From contig DATKSV010000099.1 of assembly GCA_035531535.1 (NCBI GenBank), positions 1-64,000 of the forward strand: a DNA stretch of 64,000 bases, read 5' to 3'. The position numbers were made by a program, and so were the translations under genes. The notes below the pieces were generated by a model. It had not been told where the DNA came from. It worked only from the letters and a program-made list of their open reading frames with translations, and searched no databases. The stretch comes from AG-12 sp035531535 (GTDB taxonomy: Bacteria > Chloroflexota > Dormibacteria > Aeolococcales > Bog-877). Positions 58,047 through 64,000 of the stretch are shown piece by piece; the first letter of the stretch is position 1, and each line of letters opens with the position of its first letter.

Positions 58047-58733
58047 GTGGTGCCAGAAACTTCAAGTAGACATTGCAAACTCGCCCGTTGGACGGTCTGG
58101 ATCGCGCTGGCGACCTCGTCCTTGATGCTGGCCGCTTGCGGCTCCACCCCGAGCGCCACCAGCCCGCCGGGAGGATCTGCCTCCCCCTCCAGGCCCGCGA
58201 CCAGCAATGCCGCCGCCGGGGCGCGCGATGGCCTGGATCTTGCCAAGCTGGGGGTGCTTACCAACTACAGCGCGACGACGACGGACAACGGCCAGTTCAT
58301 CCAGACCTACCGGGTTTACTCGCCCAGCGATTGGGAGGTCTTCGAGGGCAAGCCCACCCCGCTCAGCGTCAATGTGAGCGGCTTCACGTACCTTGACGTC
58401 CCCGACGTCACCGGTACGGCGGTGACGTACACGTGGCAGAGGAGCGGCAGCGCCCAGCCCTACGCCCAATCGCCCTACCCGAGCTACGCTGCGGGCTTTG
58501 CCGCCCTGACCCACGTCACCGGGGCCAAGTTGGTCCGGGCCGGGGCGTGCAGCCAGGCGGGCATAGCCGGTCATCTCTGGCATTTCGCCGCCGCCGCCCC
58601 GGGAGCGGTGTACCCCCATGTGTCCGCCTGCATCGCGGACCAATCGGGTGCCCTCCTGACCTACGACCAGGCGCCTATTCAAACCTTCGCGATCACGGGC
58701 GTCAACGACGTTGCGGCGATCCCCGTACCCTAG
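58047..58733 (+). CDS. Lipoprotein of unknown function
   Basis: About 228 residues from GTG 58047; GTG 58050 is in frame. The N-terminus ends SSLMLAACGS, a lipobox (L-A-A-C) for lipid anchoring. A Ser/Pro-rich linker follows, then a ~160-residue domain with QTYRVYSPSDWEVFEGKP and two Cys (RAGACSQAG, VSACIAD) that may pair. No family is recognised. Confidence 0.7.
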   Translation: MVPETSSRHCKLARWTVWIALATSSLMLAACGSTPSATSPPGGSASPSRPATSNAAAGARDGLDLAKLGVLTNYSATTTDNGQFIQTYRVYSPSDWEVFEGKPTPLSVNVSGFTYLDVPDVTGTAVTYTWQRSGSAQPYAQSPYPSYAAGFAALTHVTGAKLVRAGACSQAGIAGHLWHFAAAAPGAVYPHVSACIADQSGALLTYDQAPIQTFAITGVNDVAAIPVP

Positions 58734-59162
58734 CGACGGCACTGGCGGGGGAATCGGATCGGCCGTCTGACCAGAGACGGCGGACCTAGGGAGACCCGGC
58801 TCGCATCACGGAGAGTTGTTCGGGTGCCTCGATGCGGCTCGCAAGGTCACCGCCGGGACGCTTGGGCGCTGCGCCCCGCCCGCACCTGCGTGCCGACCGT
58901 CATGGTGGGCAGCTTCTGGCATTCGCCTGATCGTGCCTAATGGCGACCGTGGGCCAACCGGAGGTGCTCGTCGCAGGGCCAGCGCCAGAAGAACGAACAG
59001 CATGGGGAAGCCGGCGTTGTGGTGGAGCCGGTTGCCAAGGTCCAGCAGGGGCCATCCGATGGGGGGCCAGGTCCGTCACAAGGGCCCAATCGATGGCGAG
59101 CCGGCGCGGCCCCGCCCGAGGAGCGGTACTGCCTCGACAATGGATGGGATGGGCGGCAACCG
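58734..59162. other. Intergenic stretch without a recognisable gene
   Basis: About 430 bases upstream of the thiolase gene. A frame continues upstream from the thiolase but its sequence is low-complexity and not conserved-looking. No regulatory site was identified. Confidence 0.4.
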
Positions 59163-60374
59163 ATGGCGGAGGATCGAGTCTTGACGGAAGTTGTGATCGT
59201 GGACGGGGTGCGCAGTCCGGTGGGACGCTTCGGGGGCGGGCTGGCGTCGGTCCGCCCCGACGACCTGGCCGCCCTGGTTCTTCGTCAGTTGATCGCGCGC
59301 AACCCGGTCGAGGCTGCCGACCTTGAGGACGTCTATCTGGGCTGCACCAATCAGGCGGGCGAGGACAACCGCAACGTGGCCCGGATGGCGGTTCTGCTGG
59401 CCGGGCTTCCCTTGGAGGTGGGAGGTTGCACTGTCAATCGCCTCTGCGGTAGTGGTCTAGAGGCGGTCGCTGATGCCGCTCGGGCCATCCGCGCCGGGGA
59501 CGGCAGCCTCTTCATCGGCGGAGGCGTCGAGTCGATGAGCCGAGCTCCGTGGTCGGTGCCCAAGCCGGACCGGCCGCATCCCCGGGGCGAGCGGGTCATG
59601 TACGACACCGCTCTGGGCTGGCGCTATGTCAATCCCCAGATGGAGGCCATGTACGGTACCGACTCCATGGGTCAGACCGCCGAGAACCTGGCTCAGCAGT
59701 ACAGGATCGCCAGGAGCGACCAGGACCTCTTCGCGCTCGCCAGCCATCGCAAGGCGGTGGCCGCCCAAGACGCTGGCCGGTTTGCCGACGAGCTGGTCCC
59801 GGTCGCCACCGCTGGCGCGCTGGTCGAGAGGGACGAGGGTCCTCGCGGCGACACGTCGCTGGAGCGCCTGGGGCAGCTCAAGCCGGTTTTCGCCGCCGGC
59901 GGGTCGGTCACGGCCGGCAACTCCAGCCCGCTCAATGACGGGGCGGCGGCGCTCCTGCTGGCATCGCAGGAATTTGCAGGAGAGCACCAGCTCCGGCAGC
60001 TGGCGCGGATCCGGAGCGTGGCCGTCGCCGGCGTCCCTCCGAGGATCATGGGAATCGGCCCGGTCCCGGCCACCAGCAAGGCGCTGGAGCGGGCCGGGCT
60101 TGCCCTGTCCGACATCGGCCTCATCGAGCTCAACGAGGCTTTCGCGGCCCAGTCTCTGGCCGTGCTGCGGGAGTGGGGAATGGATCCCGACGACCACCGG
60201 CTCAACGTCAACGGCGGCGCGATCGCCCTGGGCCACCCGGTGGGGTGCTCCGGCAGCCGGATCCTGGTCAGTCTGGTCCACGAGATGCGTCGCCGGGAGG
60301 TCCAGTTCGGTTTGGCGACCATGTGCATCGGGGTGGGGCAGGGGATTGCCATGGTGGTGGAGCGCATGGTTTAG
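59163..60374 (+). CDS. Thiolase (acetyl-CoA C-acyltransferase)
   Basis: 403 residues from ATG 59163. Thiolase signatures: nucleophile C95 in VNRLCGSGLEAV, H358 in NGGAIALGHPVG and C388 in MCIGVGQGIA. The N-terminus EVVIVDGVRSPVGRFGGGLA and LIELNEAFAAQSLAVL are also typical. It catalyses thiolytic cleavage of 3-ketoacyl-CoA or the reverse condensation of acetyl-CoA. No beta-oxidation partners are adjacent, so degradative and biosynthetic roles are both possible. Confidence 0.93.
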   Translation: MAEDRVLTEVVIVDGVRSPVGRFGGGLASVRPDDLAALVLRQLIARNPVEAADLEDVYLGCTNQAGEDNRNVARMAVLLAGLPLEVGGCTVNRLCGSGLEAVADAARAIRAGDGSLFIGGGVESMSRAPWSVPKPDRPHPRGERVMYDTALGWRYVNPQMEAMYGTDSMGQTAENLAQQYRIARSDQDLFALASHRKAVAAQDAGRFADELVPVATAGALVERDEGPRGDTSLERLGQLKPVFAAGGSVTAGNSSPLNDGAAALLLASQEFAGEHQLRQLARIRSVAVAGVPPRIMGIGPVPATSKALERAGLALSDIGLIELNEAFAAQSLAVLREWGMDPDDHRLNVNGGAIALGHPVGCSGSRILVSLVHEMRRREVQFGLATMCIGVGQGIAMVVERMV

Positions 60375-60760
60375 AGCCGGTCCGGTCCCCATCTGGATAT
60401 CCGGCGAGCTTTTGATCCGATGGCGACCGCGTCGGACCAGGCCCCGGCCGGAGGTGACCGCCACGCTCTGGCCGGACGTTTGGGAAGGCGGGCGAGTTCG
60501 ACTGGACTTGGGCCCAGTCGCAAATTTTGACTACCGCGAGTTCGGCCTGACTAAATCACGCGGCCCGGGGGACCCCGCCCTTCTGTCTGCAATCTCCGCC
60601 CCCGCGGAAGTCGGGACGAACTTAACGAACGTCCAGCCCTCCGTCCAGCCCCGTCCTGAGCCGGTAGGGAGATGTTGCGCCTGGTCCTGACGGCGCCACC
60701 TCTCCCGTGGTGGGCGCTGCCCCTGCGCCGGCTGGCTGCGTCTGCCAAACTAGTGGCGAC
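60375..60760. other. Intergenic stretch without a recognisable gene
   Basis: About 385 bases between the thiolase gene and the DUF6941-like gene. Nothing coding was recognised. Confidence 0.4.
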
Positions 60761-61213
60761 GTGGAATCCCCGGAAATCGAGAACCTGATCCTGGCCAATC
60801 ACGTGGAGGCGGTAAACGGCCTTCTCTACGTGTCCGGAGGGGGCTGGACCGATCACTGGCGGCCCCAGGCGCCCCAACCAGGGCCCCCGGTTGTCAGCCA
60901 CCTCGGCGTGGCGGTGACGGTCGTGATCCCGGCTGCGGCGCCCCAGGTGCCCCAGCAGCTGAGCGTGGGTATCGAGGACCAGCAGGGCCACCAGGTGGCG
61001 GGGATGCAGACGATGCTGAATCAGGCCCGCCCCCCAGGTCTGCCTCAGGGCCAGGCCCAACGGACGGTCCTGGCGCTCTCCTTCAACATCGTCTTCCCAG
61101 CAGCCGGCGAGTATCGCGTGGTCGCTCGGCTCGGGATCTCGCCCCCCCGTGAGCTGCCGTTCCGGGTCCATGACGTGGTCGCCGGAGAGCCCGGGGTGCC
61201 TCCCGTAAATTAG
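60761..61213 (+). CDS. DUF6941-like small beta-rich protein
   Basis: About 150 residues from GTG 60761. The N-terminus reads ENLILANHVEAVNGLLYVSG then GGWTDHW, a pattern I associate with DUF6941 proteins, which are short cytoplasmic proteins of unknown role found in many actinobacteria and chloroflexi. The rest is beta-rich (VAVTVVIPAAAPQVPQQLSV, ALSFNIVFPAAGEYRVVARL). It converges with the zwf gene, with about 12 bases between the stops. Confidence 0.7.
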   Translation: MESPEIENLILANHVEAVNGLLYVSGGGWTDHWRPQAPQPGPPVVSHLGVAVTVVIPAAAPQVPQQLSVGIEDQQGHQVAGMQTMLNQARPPGLPQGQAQRTVLALSFNIVFPAAGEYRVVARLGISPPRELPFRVHDVVAGEPGVPPVN

Positions 61214-61225
61214 GCCGGGCGGACC

Positions 61226-62650
61226 CTAAAAGCGGCCGGGTAGGTGGAGGTCGTCACCGGGGTTGATCCAGCGCGCCCGGCCCAGCCTCTCCACCATGTC
61301 CTCCGCGCTCTCAGGGCCCCAGGAGTGTTGCGGGTAGACCTCAGGGTGGCCGTCGGCCTCCCAGGCCTCGATCAGCCCTCCGACTATCTCCCACGAGCGG
61401 TCTATCTCGGCGCCACTGGGGAACACGGTATGCACTCCGGCCAGGACCTCGGAGAGCACGTGCTCGTAGGCGTCGGGAAGCTCGGATTGAGAGAGCCGGC
61501 CGTACTCCAGGTCCATTCCTGCCGGCACCATCTCGAAGCGAGTGCCGGGCCGCTTGGCGCCGATCCGCAGGGTGATGCCCTCGTGGGGCTGGATTCGAAT
61601 CTGGAGCTGGGTGGGAATCGGCCGTTGGCGGAGGCCCTCGAGCCGCAGGGAAGGTGAGTCTCGAAACCGGATGACCACCTGGGTGCTGCGCCGGCGCAGG
61701 GCCTTGCCCGTACGTATGAAGAACGGAACTCCGTCCCAGCGCCAGTTCTCCACGCTCAGCATGGCGGCGGCGTAGGTCTCGCGCCGGGATCCGGGGGCCA
61801 CGCCCCCCTCCTTGAGGTAGCCCTGGTACTGACCGCGCACCGAGGTCTGCGGGTCGAGCGGTTGCACGGCCCGCAGCAGCTCCAGCTTGGCCTTGCGAAT
61901 GTCATTGGCGTCGAAGGTGGTGGGTGGCTCCATAGCCACCAGGGCCAGCAGCTGGAGGACATGGTTCTGGACCATGTCCCGCACCGCCCCCGCCTGATCG
62001 TAGTATCCCGCCCTGGTTCCGATCCCCTCCTCCTCAGCGGCCGTGATCTGTACGCTCTGGATCAGGTTGCGGTTCCAACTGGCTTCGAAGATGGCATTGC
62101 TGAAGCGGAAGGCGAGCACGTTCTGGACCGTATCTTTGGCCAGATAGTGGTCGATCCGGTAGATCTGCTCCTCGCTGAAAGCCTCCTGCAGCTGCCGGTT
62201 GAGCTCCCTGGAACTGTCCAGATCGTGGCCGAACGGCTTCTCCACCACCACCCGCCGGCTGGGGTCTCCCCGCTGGTTGAGGTGGGCCGCCGCCAACCCC
62301 GCCAGGATTGGAAGGAACACGGTGGGCGGCGTGGCCAGGTAGTAGACGACCTGGCTGGCTGTGGCCTGGCAGGTGGCCAGCTGGTTGTAGGCGGCGGGGT
62401 CGGAGTAATCCAGGCGCACCCACTCCGAGTCCGCCGCGAGCCTGGCCGTCTTGGGATCAGCCGCCAGCTCGGCCTGGAAGGTGGCGGTGTCCCAGGCCGA
62501 GCGCCCAACCCCCACCACCCGAACCTGCTCCCGCACCTCGCCGCGTTCGCTGGCCGTCTGGAGGGCTGGCAGCACCTTGCGGCGGGCGAGGTCGCCGGAC
62601 GCCCCGAAGACGACCAAGACGGTGGTGCTGTCGGCGAGATTGGAACTCAC
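61226..62650 (-). CDS. zwf: Glucose-6-phosphate 1-dehydrogenase
   Basis: 474 residues, start ATG 62650. The NADP-binding site is VVFGASGDLARRKVLPAL and the substrate-binding and catalytic segment is RIDHYLAKDTVQNVLAFRFS then NAIFEASWNR. VEKPFGHDLDSSRELNR is the E-K-P-x-G-x-D motif, and PFFIRTGKALRRRSTQVVI lies in the C-terminal domain. It oxidises glucose-6-phosphate to 6-phosphogluconolactone, the entry to the pentose phosphate pathway, and provides NADPH. Length is normal. Confidence 0.96.
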   Translation of the reverse strand: MSSNLADSTTVLVVFGASGDLARRKVLPALQTASERGEVREQVRVVGVGRSAWDTATFQAELAADPKTARLAADSEWVRLDYSDPAAYNQLATCQATASQVVYYLATPPTVFLPILAGLAAAHLNQRGDPSRRVVVEKPFGHDLDSSRELNRQLQEAFSEEQIYRIDHYLAKDTVQNVLAFRFSNAIFEASWNRNLIQSVQITAAEEEGIGTRAGYYDQAGAVRDMVQNHVLQLLALVAMEPPTTFDANDIRKAKLELLRAVQPLDPQTSVRGQYQGYLKEGGVAPGSRRETYAAAMLSVENWRWDGVPFFIRTGKALRRRSTQVVIRFRDSPSLRLEGLRQRPIPTQLQIRIQPHEGITLRIGAKRPGTRFEMVPAGMDLEYGRLSQSELPDAYEHVLSEVLAGVHTVFPSGAEIDRSWEIVGGLIEAWEADGHPEVYPQHSWGPESAEDMVERLGRARWINPGDDLHLPGRF

Positions 62651-62751
62651 TTGACAATTGTGACAGCGGCGCTCTCCGCTCAGCTCTGCCGACCGCCGCC
62701 GAGCGTGTCGGGAGTGGCCCCGCCCGTAACGATCTAAACTCGGGCTTGTCC

Positions 62752-63732
62752 ATGCAGAGGCTTTCCCTGGGTCGAACCGGCCTGTCGGTCACCCCGCTCG
62801 GGCTTGGCCTGGCGGCCATCGGCCGGCCCGCCTATATCAACCTCGGCCGGGAGGGAGACCTGCCCTCGGAGCGCGGCCCAGAGGCGCTGCGCCAGCGAGC
62901 CCACCAACTGCTGGACCGCGCCTACCAGCTCGGTGTGCGCTACTTCGACGTGGCCAGATCTTACGGCCTGGCCGAGGACTTCTTGGCCTCCTGGCTGCGG
63001 CTCCGGGAGCCGCTGCCGGAGCCGGTCGTGTGTGGCTCGAAATGGGGTTACACGTATGTCGGGGAGTGGCGTATGGACGCGCCCGTCCATGAGCTGAAGG
63101 ATCATTCCCTGGCCACTCTGCAGCGCCAGTACCAGGAGAGCCGGGATCTGCTGGGACACCACCTCCAGCTCTACCAGGTGCACTCGGCGACAGTCGAGAG
63201 CGGGGTGCTGGAGAATTCCGAAGTCCTGGCCGAGCTGGTGCGGATGAGGTCCGATGGCATCGCGATCGGGCTTACTGTCAGCGGGCCCAGCCAGGCAGAG
63301 GTGATCGACACGGCGCTGGCGGTCAGTGTGGATGGCGTCAACCCCTTCTCAACCGTGCAGGCGACCTGGAATCTGCTCGAGCCTTCGGCGGGGGCCGCCT
63401 TGGGGCGCGCCCACGCTGCCGGTTGGGGGGTTCTGGTCAAGGAGGCGCTGGCCAACGGCCGGCTTCTGGCTTCGGATGCCCCCGGCCTGGCGGGCCTGCG
63501 CGAGCTGGCGCGGGACCGGGGAGTCGGGGCCGATGCGCTCTGCCTGGCTTCGGTTTTGGCCCAGCCGTGGGCGGACGTGGTGCTCTCCGGGGCTGTCACG
63601 GTGGGCCAGGTGGAGGGCAACGCCGCGGCGGCGACGATCGGCCTTTCCCAAGCGGATCTGGATGGGCTGGATGGGGTCCGGGAGCCCGCGTCTCAGTACT
63701 GGTCGCGGCGGCGAGCTCTGTCCTGGAGCTGA
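62752..63732 (+). CDS. Aldo/keto reductase
   Basis: 326 residues from ATG 62752. Begins MQRLSLGRTGLSVTPLGLGL. Catalytic residues: D and Y in YFDVARSYGLAEDFL, K in VCGSKWGYTYVG and H in YQVHSATVES. The usual D-T-A before the Tyr is D-V-A here. The cofactor end, VVLSGAVTVGQVEGNAAAAT, corresponds to the I-P-G-x-x family motif in altered form. It is divergent from zwf, with about 100 bases between starts. The substrate is unknown. Confidence 0.88.
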   Translation: MQRLSLGRTGLSVTPLGLGLAAIGRPAYINLGREGDLPSERGPEALRQRAHQLLDRAYQLGVRYFDVARSYGLAEDFLASWLRLREPLPEPVVCGSKWGYTYVGEWRMDAPVHELKDHSLATLQRQYQESRDLLGHHLQLYQVHSATVESGVLENSEVLAELVRMRSDGIAIGLTVSGPSQAEVIDTALAVSVDGVNPFSTVQATWNLLEPSAGAALGRAHAAGWGVLVKEALANGRLLASDAPGLAGLRELARDRGVGADALCLASVLAQPWADVVLSGAVTVGQVEGNAAAATIGLSQADLDGLDGVREPASQYWSRRRALSWS

Positions 63733-64000
63733 TGCCGTCCAGGAGCCGGATCGTCCCATCTGGTCGCGGATCCCGGCCCTGGAGCCGAGCGGTGCTTCGA
63801 CGGGGCGGCTGGGGCGCAGGCGTGATGGGCTGCGGTGCCTGAGCTGGGGCTCTGTCGGCCAACGGCAACCGGCGGTCGGGCCGCTGCTGGAACCGTCAGG
63901 CGGTCGGCTGCGGTTGGACCGGGGGCGCGAGCTGCTGGCGTCCCGCTCGGTACGTCGGCTCGGCTGAGGGGCTGCTCGGAACAGCGTCCTTCACCACGGT
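63733..64000. other. End of window, no recognisable gene
   Basis: About 270 bases after the reductase gene. No convincing coding frame; a gene starting beyond the window cannot be excluded. Confidence 0.4.

Noticed and set aside
62308..62751. N-terminal extension of the reductase at 62752
   Set aside because: The extension is antisense to zwf and Arg/Pro-rich, while the family N-terminus (QRLSLGRTGLSVTPLG) begins at ATG 62752.
1..64000. CRISPR arrays or cas genes
   Set aside because: No set of regularly spaced identical repeats was seen. The only tandem repeat (7159-7195) has 10-bp units with no spacers, and no Cas motifs were found.

Overview
The window is high-GC bacterial DNA. No rRNA or other phylogenetic marker is present, so taxonomy is inference. 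GC content, GTG/TTG starts, leaderless-looking promoters, the ~125-residue 'CDTR...NVTATN...VIDVxGYY' cell-surface repeats, an NDP-mannose pyrophosphorylase/phosphomannomutase-like fusion and FtsK-type integrative-element relics all fit an actinobacterium or a relative such as Dormibacterota or another Chloroflexota-like soil lineage.

Layout. (1) 1-11 kb is an accessory region rich in toxin-antitoxin (TA) modules and gene debris. It holds a frameshifted AAA+/DUF4143 ATPase and a second truncated copy, an AbiEii-like nucleotidyltransferase/HTH pair bracketed by two 303-bp copies of an IS256-family transposase relic, a HipBA pair, a gene frameshifted at a 10-bp tandem repeat, two VapBC-type pairs in divergent orientation, and a 500-aa tyrosine recombinase. 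(2) 11.3-40.5 kb is mostly ordinary chromosome: a large secreted TIG/surface-repeat protein, an SLC13/ArsB-like permease coupled to a universal stress protein, a two-gene glycosyltransferase operon with a methyltransferase-GT2 fusion, two aldo/keto reductases, a VapBC pair, an overlapping c-di-GMP phosphodiesterase/diguanylate cyclase operon, a thioesterase, a GT87-like membrane protein, a MarR-MMPL operon, a TPP-riboswitch-controlled permease-thiD operon, a CPBP protease-like protein, a membrane-anchored propeller-like protein and the mannose-nucleotide fusion. (3) 40.57-48.45 kb is an integrated island. It starts in a tRNA-Gly(CCC) gene and ends at a 69-bp copy of that tRNA's 3' part. It carries a decayed tyrosine integrase, an FtsK-like translocase relic, a replication-initiator-like gene, an ECF sigma/membrane-partner pair, a RelE-like/AbrB pair, a PIN/ribbon-helix-helix pair, and a three-gene overlapping operon with a TIGR04255-like protein, an HTH protein and an unrecognised protein. 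(4) 48.5-64 kb has ABC-transporter pseudogenes next to an intact PadR regulator with a double palindromic operator, an ion-channel-like protein, an ArsR-glutaredoxin-GroES cluster, an ECF sigma operon ending in a perfect 15-bp hairpin, an HExxH membrane protein, an MFS transporter, secreted proteins, a thiolase, glucose-6-phosphate dehydrogenase and a third aldo/keto reductase.

The strongest candidate for an undescribed system is the 43.2-45.4 kb three-gene operon in the tRNA-Gly island. The best-supported regulatory findings are the TPP riboswitch, whose output appears to be Shine-Dalgarno sequestration, and a shared promoter layout (TANNNT, six bases, start codon) in front of several antitoxin genes and the ArsR gene.
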